Assembly (NCBI GenBank): GCA_964582715.1
Contig: CAZOSM010000004.1
Coordinates: 1 to 64,000 of the forward strand
Source of the DNA: MFZZ01 sp964582715
Lineage (GTDB): Bacteria > Patescibacteriota > Microgenomatia > UBA1406 > GWC2-37-13
DNA: 64,000 nucleotides
Reading direction: 5' to 3'
Made by a program: the position numbers and the translations under genes. Positions within the stretch are counted from its first letter, which is position 1; every line of letters begins with the position of its first letter. The notes under the pieces were generated by a model that was not told the origin of the DNA, did no database searches, and saw nothing but the letters and a program-made list of their open reading frames with translations. Positions 53,504 to 61,682 of the stretch are shown one piece after another.

Positions 53504-54775
53504 ATGAAAAACCAGAATTATCCCTGGAATATAATCGGCTTAGGTGCTGCTTGGGCAGTATTTTTGTTCGCGTTATTTTTTCAGCCAATTAACCAACATA
53601 TTATTTCTCCAATAGCAAATTCAATATTGCCACTTCATTCCCTTGAAGAAGGTCAGTTAAAGAGTTATTCTCGGGAAGTGTTTGGATTTCTACCATATTG
53701 GAACTTCCATAATGCACACAACATTGATTTTGAGACACTTACCACTCTTGCATATTTTGACATCAAAATAGATGCCCAAGGTAATATCCTAAAGGAAGAT
53801 GTAGGATATCAGTCCTTTGTAAGTGATGAGGCAACACAGATCTTTAAGAAAGCCCATCAACATGGAACAAGAGTAGTTCTCACGCTTACTCTGATGAATA
53901 ATAGTGATATTGAAGCTTTCTTAGATAATGAAGCTGCACAACAGCGTACTATCAGAGAGTCGGTTTCTCTTGTGAAGCAACGAGGCATTGATGGAATTAA
54001 TATAGATATTGAGTATGATGGGGACGCGGGAGATCATTATAGAAGTAAATTTACTACATTTGCTGAAAGTTTAACGAATCATATGCATGAGGAGGTTGCT
54101 GCATCGCAAGTAACTGTCTCGGTATATGCGTCTGGCGTAAAGTATCCAAAAGTTCAAAACATCGGTGATGTCGCTCGTGTCACCGATGGGATCTTTATGA
54201 TGGGATACGATTTTGCTATAACATCATCTGATGTCGCGATGCCAACTGCACCACTGGGAGGGCACAAAGAAGGTAAGTACTGGTATGACATTTCTACTGC
54301 TGTCGAAGACTTTTTAGTTGTTATGCCTGGCAATAAGCTTATTTTAGGAACTCCATGGTATGGATTAAACTTTGAGGTATATGAGCCGGGCTTTAAGGCT
54401 GAGACTGTTTCCTGGTATTATTGGGGAAGAAGAGGGGAAATTCAGACTTATGACAATGCGAAAGATAATGTTGCAGATGCAAATTTAGTAAGTACAAATA
54501 CGGTGCGATCTGGTTGGGACGAAATAAGTCAAGTTGGATGGACGGCATACTATAATGCAGCTTCTGGAACCTGGAGAATGGTCTATATGGATGATCCACG
54601 TTCACTTGGAGCTAAGTATGACTTAGCTAAAGAAAAGGATTTACTTGGTGTTGGTATCTGGGCACTTGGTTTTGAAGGTGAACATCAGGAAATGTGGGAT
54701 GTAATTCGTGATAAATTTGGCAATAAGATTGCCGACGTTAGAATTTCTCAAAAACCTATTTATGAACTTCTCTAA
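53504..54775 (+). CDS. GH18-family glycosyl hydrolase (YaaH/SleL-like)
   Basis: 423 aa. An N-terminal anchor helix (IIGLGAAWAVFLFALFF) is followed by the GH18 barrel: VFGFLPYWNFHN at the start, the catalytic GINIDIEYDGD (DxxxDxE) and GVGIWALGFEGEHQEMWDVI at the end. Such enzymes cleave GlcNAc-containing polymers, here most likely peptidoglycan because DacA and PBP1A genes follow. The stop overlaps the next gene by 14 bases. Confidence 0.9.
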   Translation: MKNQNYPWNIIGLGAAWAVFLFALFFQPINQHIISPIANSILPLHSLEEGQLKSYSREVFGFLPYWNFHNAHNIDFETLTTLAYFDIKIDAQGNILKEDVGYQSFVSDEATQIFKKAHQHGTRVVLTLTLMNNSDIEAFLDNEAAQQRTIRESVSLVKQRGIDGINIDIEYDGDAGDHYRSKFTTFAESLTNHMHEEVAASQVTVSVYASGVKYPKVQNIGDVARVTDGIFMMGYDFAITSSDVAMPTAPLGGHKEGKYWYDISTAVEDFLVVMPGNKLILGTPWYGLNFEVYEPGFKAETVSWYYWGRRGEIQTYDNAKDNVADANLVSTNTVRSGWDEISQVGWTAYYNAASGTWRMVYMDDPRSLGAKYDLAKEKDLLGVGIWALGFEGEHQEMWDVIRDKFGNKIADVRISQKPIYELL

Positions 54776-55841
54776 TTTTAAAGTAAGCTTTTCTCTTGAT
54801 ACAGAAAGTTTTACAAAAATAAACTATAGACCATTTATTGCAGGTATGATTGCAGTATTTGTATTAAAAATATTCACAATAATGGGTGTAGAAGTACCTA
54901 TATTTAGATCTCCAGTCCCAGAAACTATCGAGCAATTCGATGTAGTGAAAGAAAAATTAATGCAAAAAAACAATAATTTTACAGTGCAGAAGTCCAACTC
55001 ACTTATACCTGCCGCTTATGCTGCAGGAGAGTTTGATAATGCATCAGGATATATTGTGTTTGATCTTACAACAGGAGAAGTAATTGCAGACAAGAATATG
55101 TCCAAGCAAGTCTCGATTGCATCTATTACAAAGGTTATGACTGCAGTTGTCGCACTTGATCTGGCCTCACCAGAGGATGTGTTTACTATAAATGAACAAG
55201 CCGCCTCACAGATCCCCACAAAAATTGGGGTCGTTGTAGGAGAAAAGATGACGCTCGAAGAACTCTTAAAAGCCTCATTACTTACATCGGCAAATGATGC
55301 GACAGAAGCAATCAAAGAAGGTATAGATGCTCAATACGGAGAAGAGGTCTTTATAAAAGCGATGAATGAGAAGGCTGAATTGATCGGCATGAAAAATAGT
55401 AGTTTTACTAATGTGCAGGGATTTGATAATGTGGATCATTATAGTACCCCAGAAGATTTAGCGATACTTATGCACTATGCACTCACTCAGTATCCTGAAA
55501 TAAGAGCAATTGTAAAGATGGATTACGACCTTCTACCAGAGAACACAAATCATAAACAGTTTGATCTATATAATTGGAATGGACTTTTGGGAGTATATCC
55601 TGGTTCATATGGAGTAAAGATTGGGAATACTGGGGACGCTGGAGTTACAACTGCAGTTGCTGCAGAACGTGGTGGTACACATATTGGCGTTGTTCTTTTG
55701 GGAACACCAGGAGTACTAGAACGAGATTTATGGGCATCGCAGCTTTTAGATCGAGGTTTTGAAGCAAAGGGATTTGATCCAATTGAGGTGACAGAAGAAC
55801 AACTAAGAGAGAAATATGCTACCTGGGAATTCTGGAATTAA
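54762..55841 (+). CDS. D-alanyl-D-alanine carboxypeptidase (PBP5/DacA-like)
   Basis: 359 aa from MNFSNFKVSF; a helix near residue 30 (FIAGMIAVFVLKIFTIMG) anchors it. Serine-peptidase S11 motifs: SITK in SIASITKVMTAVVAL and SAND in TSANDATEAI. The third motif, usually KTG, reads KIG here (YGVKIGNTG). It trims the terminal D-Ala of peptidoglycan stems. It overlaps the GH18 gene and is followed by a terminator. Confidence 0.92.
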   Translation: MNFSNFKVSFSLDTESFTKINYRPFIAGMIAVFVLKIFTIMGVEVPIFRSPVPETIEQFDVVKEKLMQKNNNFTVQKSNSLIPAAYAAGEFDNASGYIVFDLTTGEVIADKNMSKQVSIASITKVMTAVVALDLASPEDVFTINEQAASQIPTKIGVVVGEKMTLEELLKASLLTSANDATEAIKEGIDAQYGEEVFIKAMNEKAELIGMKNSSFTNVQGFDNVDHYSTPEDLAILMHYALTQYPEIRAIVKMDYDLLPENTNHKQFDLYNWNGLLGVYPGSYGVKIGNTGDAGVTTAVAAERGGTHIGVVLLGTPGVLERDLWASQLLDRGFEAKGFDPIEVTEEQLREKYATWEFWN

Positions 55842-55867
55842 TTTACATTTGATATCTGCTTGTTTCT

Positions 55868-55892
55868 ACCCCGCTTTTTAAGCGGGGTTTTT
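55868..55892 (+). terminator. Rho-independent terminator after the DacA-like gene
   Basis: A 9-bp stem ACCCCGCTT / AAGCGGGGT (55868-55876 with 55880-55888) with a 3-base loop and a T-run. It separates GH18-DacA from the PBP1A gene. Confidence 0.93.
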
Positions 55893-55951
55893 CGTAATTC
55901 TTACATGGTTCTTTCAGCCTGTTTATAGGTGTTTGTTTCAATAAAGAACAC

Positions 55952-57940
55952 ATGAGCAACAGGCAACATACTTTCATCAAAACAATTCATAGTTTTTTTC
56001 CTGCTTTTTTTGCACTTTCTTTTGTGATTATCTCGATTCCGGTATTTACTTATTATTCCTTTGCAAAAGACTTAGGAAGTAAAACCACGATCATGAATAA
56101 GAAAGATACAGGTGTAGTATTGCTTGATAGAAATGGTGAACCCTTTTTTGAATTTTATGAAGCCACGTCAGCAAAAGAAGTACCTTTATCGCTTATTTCT
56201 CAACATATGCAGGATGCAGTGGTTGCAATTGAGGATAAAGATTTCTATAGACATGAAGGATATTCTATATGGAGTATTATTCGTTCGGCTATTGCTAATA
56301 TTCAAGAGAAAGAGCTAGCATATGGCGGATCTACTATTACACAGCAATTGGTTAAAAACTCTCTATTACATTCAGAAAAAAAGTTTTTAAGGAAATATCA
56401 GGAGTTGGTTCTTGCTGTTGAAATTGAAAGGCGTTTTACAAAACAAGAGATTCTTGAGATGTATTTAAACTCTGTGTATTTTGGAGAAGGTGCATTTGGT
56501 ATTGAGCAAGCTGCTCTTACTTATTTTGATAAACCAGCATCAGAATTATCTCTTGCAGAAGCAGCAATACTTGCTGGGCTTCTTCCAGCGCCATCTTCAT
56601 TTTCACCTATATCTGGAAATAGAGAAAGCGCAATAGAAAGGCAGCAATTAGTCATACAACGAATGTATGAAGAGGGTTACATTACAAGTGCTGAAAGAGA
56701 TAAAGCATTAACTACGCAGCTAAGTTTCAATCAAAACCCATCGAATATGAATAGTATTGCACCTCATTTTGCGGTTATGGTACGAAATATGCTTATAGAA
56801 CAGTATGGAGAAGAACAAATTGCCAGATCTGGAATGAGGGTAACTACCACCCTTGATCCTGAAGGTCAGCAGATTGCACAGCAGGTTGTGCAAGAACGGG
56901 TAGAGGACATGGCAGGACAGAATGTGAGTAATGGGGCGGCTGTAGTACTTTATCCCGAATCTGGTGAAATACTTGCTATGGTGGGGAGTAAAAACTGGAA
57001 TGCAGAGGGGTTCGGAAAATTTAATGCAGCTCTCGCCAATCGCCAGCCAGGTTCTTCATTTAAACCAATCGTATACGCGACAGCTTTTAATCAAAGAATT
57101 ATCACTCCATCTACCATATTAAAAGATGTCCCCACAGAGTTTGTCCCGGGATATAAACCTCAAAATTATGACAAGAGATTTAGAGGAAACGTTACAGTAC
57201 GGAGATCTTTAGCCAACTCCCTTAATATTCCCGCAGTTGCAACTATCATGAAGGTAGGGTATGCCAATGTTTTAGAAAAAGCCCGAGAATTTGGTATTAC
57301 AAGTTTAGGAGCCGCAGATCAGTACGGCCCTTCACTCGCACTGGGTGCTGGTGAGGTAAGTTTACTTGAGCTTACTAATGTATATGCCACATTTGCAGAT
57401 GAGGGGCAGTATAAAGAGCCGGTAGCAATATTACGTATAGAAGATAAATACCAACATGTGGTCTATGAACATGAAGTGCATAAAGAAGAAGTTATCTCGA
57501 AAGAAGCAGCTTTCCTTATCTCTTCAATATTATCTGATGAATATGCCAGAGCAGAAGCTTTTGGGAATGCTCTCAATACGACAGTAGATGCTGCAGTTAA
57601 AACCGGTACCACAGATGATTACCGTGACTCTTGGACATTGGGATATACACCCAATATTGCAGTAGGGGTGTGGGTAGGGAATAACGATAATCAGCCAATG
57701 GATACTGTAGCAGGTTCATTAGGTGCCGGACCGATTTGGAAAGATATAATTGGATATTATGAAGAAGATAAAGTTGAGTTTACTCAGCCAGATGGGGTTA
57801 TTGCAATACAAGTTTGTAATAGTGGTTTGAGAGTACCACCTGGTAGTTCTGGTAATGCTGGGTATAGAGAATTTTTTATAAAAGGGACTGAGCCTACGCG
57901 GTATTGTAGCATAGAACCAACTCCAACAAATACCCCCTAA
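55952..57940 (+). CDS. Bifunctional penicillin-binding protein, class A (PBP1A-like)
   Basis: 662 aa. Membrane anchor (FFALSFVIISIPVFTYYSF), then the GT51 glycosyltransferase with the catalytic EDKDFYRHEG and GGSTITQQLVKN, then the transpeptidase with SSFK (GSSFKPIVYA), SLN (ANSLNIPA) and KTG (VKTGTTDDYRDSW). It polymerises and cross-links peptidoglycan outside the membrane. It ends in a short Pro/Thr tail (IEPTPTNTP). Confidence 0.95.
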   Translation: MSNRQHTFIKTIHSFFPAFFALSFVIISIPVFTYYSFAKDLGSKTTIMNKKDTGVVLLDRNGEPFFEFYEATSAKEVPLSLISQHMQDAVVAIEDKDFYRHEGYSIWSIIRSAIANIQEKELAYGGSTITQQLVKNSLLHSEKKFLRKYQELVLAVEIERRFTKQEILEMYLNSVYFGEGAFGIEQAALTYFDKPASELSLAEAAILAGLLPAPSSFSPISGNRESAIERQQLVIQRMYEEGYITSAERDKALTTQLSFNQNPSNMNSIAPHFAVMVRNMLIEQYGEEQIARSGMRVTTTLDPEGQQIAQQVVQERVEDMAGQNVSNGAAVVLYPESGEILAMVGSKNWNAEGFGKFNAALANRQPGSSFKPIVYATAFNQRIITPSTILKDVPTEFVPGYKPQNYDKRFRGNVTVRRSLANSLNIPAVATIMKVGYANVLEKAREFGITSLGAADQYGPSLALGAGEVSLLELTNVYATFADEGQYKEPVAILRIEDKYQHVVYEHEVHKEEVISKEAAFLISSILSDEYARAEAFGNALNTTVDAAVKTGTTDDYRDSWTLGYTPNIAVGVWVGNNDNQPMDTVAGSLGAGPIWKDIIGYYEEDKVEFTQPDGVIAIQVCNSGLRVPPGSSGNAGYREFFIKGTEPTRYCSIEPTPTNTP

Positions 57941-57960
57941 ACCGGTGGTACAATATATTC

Positions 57961-58704
57961 ATGTATCATTACACGCAGAAGGATCTTGCTAAGCATTTAC
58001 GTAAGGAGCATAAACTTTCACCTTTTTCAACTTACTTGCGTGAAATCGTATATGGAGGAAATGATGGCATTGTAACAACCTTTGCTGTTGTTGCTGGCTT
58101 TGCTGGAGCTAATCTTTCTGCTCATAATGGTTTAGGGTATCTTACTGTTCTTCTTTTTGGTCTGGCGAATTTATTTGCTGATGCATCTTCTATGGGCTTA
58201 GGTAATTTACTTTCTATGAGAGCAGAGCAAGATAGATATAAAAAAGAGAGAGAAAAGGAAACCAAAGAGATTTCTCAAAATAGTGAGATTGAAAAAATGG
58301 AAACAGAACAACTCCTCATGTCGAAAGGTTTTTCTCAGGAAGATGCAAAAAAATTAGTTACCATTTATTCAAGGAATGAAGATTACTGGGTAGATTTTAT
58401 GATGAGATATGAGTTTGAAATGAATGATCCTACAAATGAAAATCCGCTCTTAACTGGTGGAGTTACATTCTTATCTTTTATTGTATTTGGTGCTATCCCC
58501 CTTACCCCATATATATTTTTCGGGAGTCATGAACATACTTTTACTTACGCTGTTATTGCAACAATTTTAGCACTTACCCTACTTGGATTACTGCGGTGGC
58601 GCGTAACCCGCGATTCACTCTGGCGCTCTGTTGGAGAAATCCTCCTTATTGGAGGAACCTCAGCTTTTATTGCTTATATAGTCGGAACCTTGTTCCGACT
58701 ATAA
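57961..58704 (+). CDS. VIT1/CCC1-family transporter
   Basis: 247 aa. The signature LREIVYGGNDGIVTTFAVVAGFAGA is at the N-terminus, with a cytoplasmic Glu/Lys-rich domain (KKEREKETKEISQNSEIEKME) and five helices in total. Relatives move Fe2+ or Mn2+ out of the cytoplasm. TACAAT (57949-57954) is 6 bases before the ATG. The 3' end forms a strong hairpin. Confidence 0.92.
   Translation: MYHYTQKDLAKHLRKEHKLSPFSTYLREIVYGGNDGIVTTFAVVAGFAGANLSAHNGLGYLTVLLFGLANLFADASSMGLGNLLSMRAEQDRYKKEREKETKEISQNSEIEKMETEQLLMSKGFSQEDAKKLVTIYSRNEDYWVDFMMRYEFEMNDPTNENPLLTGGVTFLSFIVFGAIPLTPYIFFGSHEHTFTYAVIATILALTLLGLLRWRVTRDSLWRSVGEILLIGGTSAFIAYIVGTLFRL
58678..58702. repeat. Perfect 11-bp hairpin at the 3' end of the VIT1/CCC1 gene
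   Basis: ATAGTCGGAAC / GTTCCGACTAT with a 3-base loop, including part of the stop codon. No T-run follows, so it is not a classical terminator; it might protect the mRNA end or act as a bidirectional signal between convergent genes. The GTCGGAAC core recurs at 7408 and 7995. Confidence 0.7.
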
Positions 58705-58709
58705 GTGTA

Positions 58710-58967
58710 TTATCGAGCTGGGCCATTAAGCAGTCTCCCAAACCATATCAGTGCGATGGAGCCCAGTCCCACCACCGCTAAGCTGTAGAGGTTGAACTCG
58801 CTCAGTCCTGGTTGACCCAAAATGTTTAGCAGTAGGCCTCCGACAATTGCACCCACGATCCCCAGTGTTATATCGGTTATCAGTCCTTGTGTGGCTCGAG
58901 TACCGAGTATGATCGAAGCTATCCATCCTGCTGTTATTCCTAAAAGTATCCATAATAATAGTGTCAT
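58710..58967 (-). CDS. GlsB/YeaQ/YmgE-family small membrane protein, second paralogue
   Basis: 85 aa, closely similar to the protein at 50550-50804 (GITAGWIASIILGTRATQGLI, ITLGIVGAIVGGLLLNILG, VVGLGSIALIWFGRLLNG). The Shine-Dalgarno AGGAGGTGG (opposite strand 58972-58980) is among the strongest of the window. It converges on the VIT1/CCC1 gene. Confidence 0.9.
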   Translation of the reverse strand: MTLLLWILLGITAGWIASIILGTRATQGLITDITLGIVGAIVGGLLLNILGQPGLSEFNLYSLAVVGLGSIALIWFGRLLNGPAR

Positions 58968-59068
58968 TTTTCCACCTCCTAACTGTGGTTTAACTGATGA
59001 ACTATTACTAGTCTACTTATCGTTAGTTAATATGGATTCAAGGTAGAGTTAATAATGAGTAAGACTAT

Positions 59069-59746
59069 TTACTCTTTTAACATATAACCAAACCCTCGGA
59101 CTGAGTGTATGATCTTTTTATCAAAACCTTTATCTATTTTTTTCCTTAAATAACCGATATACACATCCACAATTCGAGTTTCAATATCAACAGCAGATAA
59201 CCAAAGCCTGTTTAAAATCATATCTCTTGTTAATATACGTCCTTTATTTTGCATCATATACTGTAAGAGTTTTAGTTCTTGTGGTGTGAGAGGTATTTTT
59301 TTCTCACCACGAGTTACTTCGAGGGTTTTGGTATCTAGTACCAGATCAGCTATCTGTAATTTTGAATCTTCTCCTCCTTTATTACGTAGTCGGGCATTAA
59401 TACGAGCCATAAGTACATCTGCAACAAATGGTTTAGTGAGATAATCATCTGCACCTAAATTGAGCCCTTGGATCATATCATGTGGGGTATCACGTGCGGT
59501 AAGCATAATTACCTGCAGATCGGGCAGATCCTTTTTAATCTGAGCACACACGCTCTCTCCACTCATATCGGGAAGTCCGAGATCAAGTAATACTAAATCG
59601 GGAACCGATTTTTTGATTATTTTAAGCCCGGATACACCATCCGATGCAGTAAGCACATTATAACCATTATCAAGTAACAATTCCTTTAAATAGGTTTGAA
59701 TACCTTCATCATCTTCAATGACAAGGATAGTGTAGATCATCGACAT
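59069..59746 (-). CDS. OmpR/PhoB-family response regulator
   Basis: 225 aa. The receiver has VIEDDEG (acidic pair), LVLLDLGLPDMSGE (phospho-acceptor Asp), MLTARD (Thr) and YLTKPF (Lys); the C-terminal winged helix ends RIVDVYIGYLRKKIDKGFDKKIIHSVRGFGYMLK. No kinase gene is adjacent; the PAS kinase at 48650-50122 is a candidate partner. Confidence 0.94.
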   Translation of the reverse strand: MSMIYTILVIEDDEGIQTYLKELLLDNGYNVLTASDGVSGLKIIKKSVPDLVLLDLGLPDMSGESVCAQIKKDLPDLQVIMLTARDTPHDMIQGLNLGADDYLTKPFVADVLMARINARLRNKGGEDSKLQIADLVLDTKTLEVTRGEKKIPLTPQELKLLQYMMQNKGRILTRDMILNRLWLSAVDIETRIVDVYIGYLRKKIDKGFDKKIIHSVRGFGYMLKE

Positions 59747-59811
59747 AGTTTCTTACGTAAATTTAAGTGAATATTTTCTTCTCTTTAATCTCTATTGGAT
59801 AATATATTGTT

Positions 59812-59949
59812 ATGATTTTACACATATTCACCTTGGGAAAAACAATACATTTTACCAAAGGACTTAATATAAAAGATAAAGACAAAAAATATTCACAAGA
59901 ACTTATAAATATACTTCCTCATATTATTGAGAAAGGGAACATATCTTGA
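59812..59949 (+). CDS. Small hypothetical protein, 45 aa
   Basis: MILHIFTLGKTIHFTKGLNI then KDKDKKYSQELINILPHIIE and KGNIS. A TAATAT hexamer ends about 6 bases before the ATG, in the leaderless pattern common here. The peptide is soluble with a helical second half. It fills an otherwise empty 270-base spacer between the response regulator and the SDR gene. No family recognised; could be a chance frame. Confidence 0.4.
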   Translation: MILHIFTLGKTIHFTKGLNIKDKDKKYSQELINILPHIIEKGNIS

Positions 59950-60015
59950 CTGCATTAACTATAAAAGTGAACTATGTAAGATTTATAAGAATAGTGTTAA
60001 AAACGTGTAAGAGCA

Positions 60016-60864
60016 TTATCCATTGATAATCTCTCCACCATTTGGATGAATTACCTGACCCGTAATATAAGAAGCGTCATCACTTGCTAAAAATGCAAAC
60101 GCTGGGGCAACTTCCACGGGTTGCCCAGGCCTGCCCAGTGCAACATCTGTACCAAACTTTGCTACCTGCTCCTTTGGAAAGGTAGAGGGTATAAGTGGTG
60201 TCCAGATTGGACCAGGAGCAACTGCATTTACGCGAATCCCTTTGGATGCTAAATTTAACGCAAGAGATCTGGTAAAAGATACAATCGCACCTTTTGTTGA
60301 AGAGTAGTCTACTAAGTGTGCACTTCCTCGATATGCAGTTACTGAGGTTGTATTAATAATGGAATCTCCTTTATTTAAATGGGGAACAGTAGCTAGCGTT
60401 ATATAAAACATAGAAAGAATATTGGTTTGAAAGGTTTTCTCTACTTGTTCCGGAGTAATTTGACTAAAATCAGGTTCAGGATGTTGTTCCGCCGCATTAT
60501 TCACCAAAATATTAATGGTATTAAATTCCTGTACACACCTTTCAACAAGCTCACGACAAAACTGTTTATCACCAATATCGCCTGGGATAAGGAGATATCG
60601 TCTCCCTTCTTGCTCAATTTGTCTTCGTGTTTCTATAGCATCGGTATCTTCGTTTAGGTAGTTCATAATAATGTCTGCTCCTTCCTGAGCAAATCGAACT
60701 GCAACAGCACGCCCAATACCACTATCTGCACCGGTAATGAGAGCAACTTTCCCTTCCATACGTTTTTTTGTTATTTCTTTTTCAAAGATGGGCTCGGGAT
60801 TCATTTTATATTCTTTACCGGGCTGTTCATTTTGATGTTGTGGAGGTATGTGTGCTTTCTTCAT
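60016..60864 (-). CDS. Short-chain dehydrogenase/reductase (YghA/YhdF-like)
   Basis: 282 aa from MKKAHIPPQHQNEQPGKEYK, chosen because the -10-like TGTGCTAT ends next to that ATG. The extended N-terminus with PPQHQ and the GADSGIGRAVAVRFAQEG cofactor loop, NNAAEQ, the catalytic S..Y-x3-K (TSVTAY, YSSTKGA) and GRPGQPVEVAPAFAFLASDDASYITGQVIHPNGG match the stress-linked SDR subgroup related to glucose dehydrogenases. Substrate unknown. Confidence 0.92.
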   Translation of the reverse strand: MKKAHIPPQHQNEQPGKEYKMNPEPIFEKEITKKRMEGKVALITGADSGIGRAVAVRFAQEGADIIMNYLNEDTDAIETRRQIEQEGRRYLLIPGDIGDKQFCRELVERCVQEFNTINILVNNAAEQHPEPDFSQITPEQVEKTFQTNILSMFYITLATVPHLNKGDSIINTTSVTAYRGSAHLVDYSSTKGAIVSFTRSLALNLASKGIRVNAVAPGPIWTPLIPSTFPKEQVAKFGTDVALGRPGQPVEVAPAFAFLASDDASYITGQVIHPNGGEIING

Positions 60865-60941
60865 ATAGCACAATCATAAAAAGAAGAGTTAAAACACACG
60901 TAAGAATCAGATATAAAAGTAGTAAATAAAATGAAGAACCT

Positions 60942-61070
60942 TTAGAATCCTTGTGCTTTTGCGATAGTTACTACGATCATGAGAATAGCAATTAGTGTAG
61001 CAATAAAAGCCATCTGACCTACATGATAGAGTACTTCATCACGTTGAGATTTTTTCTTTGATTTAGCCAT
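60942..61070 (-). CDS. Small single-pass membrane protein, 42 aa
   Basis: MAKSKKKSQRDEVLYHVGQM then AFIATLIAILMIVVTIAKAQ and GF. A basic cytoplasmic head precedes one transmembrane helix. TATTAT lies 6 bases before the ATG on the minus strand, fitting a leaderless mRNA. Unknown function. Confidence 0.6.
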   Translation of the reverse strand: MAKSKKKSQRDEVLYHVGQMAFIATLIAILMIVVTIAKAQGF

Positions 61071-61109
61071 ATCTACATAATACGCACTTGTAGAAGTTGT
61101 TGTCAAGAG

Positions 61110-61655
61110 CTAGATAAAAGATTGTAGTTTATTAAAATCTTCCTGGATAAGTTTTTGATACTTAGGAAACCTGAGCCCAGCTGCGGGGTGAAGAGTAAGT
61201 AAATAGGTCCTTTCATCTTTTTTTATAATTTCACCATGGTGCTTGAGAATAGGGAGATCCTCTGCAAGAACAGCATACATTGCAGTTTTACCCAGTAATA
61301 CAACTACTTGAGGATTGATAATATCCATCTGTTTCATAAAGTGTATTCTTGCATGCTCAATTTCTTTTTTTCTGGGAGTACCATGTTTAGGAAGGTATTT
61401 AACTGGGCTTGTGATGTACACATCTTCTTCTTGTAATCCTTGTTCTCGAATAAATTTGCGTAGAAGCTGCCCCGAGCGCCCGATAAACGGTCTGCCGTTT
61501 TCTGCTTCTTGCCTTCCTGGTGCTTCACCTACAAACATAATGTTTGCATTCGGGTTTCCTTCACCAAACACCATCTTCCCGATAGAATCTTTTTTACATT
61601 CTTGACATGCACTCATCTCCTTTTCAAGCTGTTCTAGTTGTTTTGACTTATCCAT
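61110..61655 (-). CDS. Family-4-like uracil-DNA glycosylase with altered iron-sulfur ligands
   Basis: 181 aa. Motif A VGEAPGRQEAENGRPFIGRSG and motif B LHPAAGLR identify a family-4 UDG-type enzyme that removes uracil from DNA. The first two cysteines that ligate the 4Fe-4S cluster are present (C17-x2-C20), but the positions of the other two are Tyr (VKY87, normally VKC) and Ala (A102, normally Cys). The cluster may therefore be missing or replaced. No other reading frame restores them. Confidence 0.85.
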   Translation of the reverse strand: MDKSKQLEQLEKEMSACQECKKDSIGKMVFGEGNPNANIMFVGEAPGRQEAENGRPFIGRSGQLLRKFIREQGLQEEDVYITSPVKYLPKHGTPRKKEIEHARIHFMKQMDIINPQVVVLLGKTAMYAVLAEDLPILKHHGEIIKKDERTYLLTLHPAAGLRFPKYQKLIQEDFNKLQSFI

Positions 61656-61682
61656 AGAGCTGGTTACATGATATCATATATC

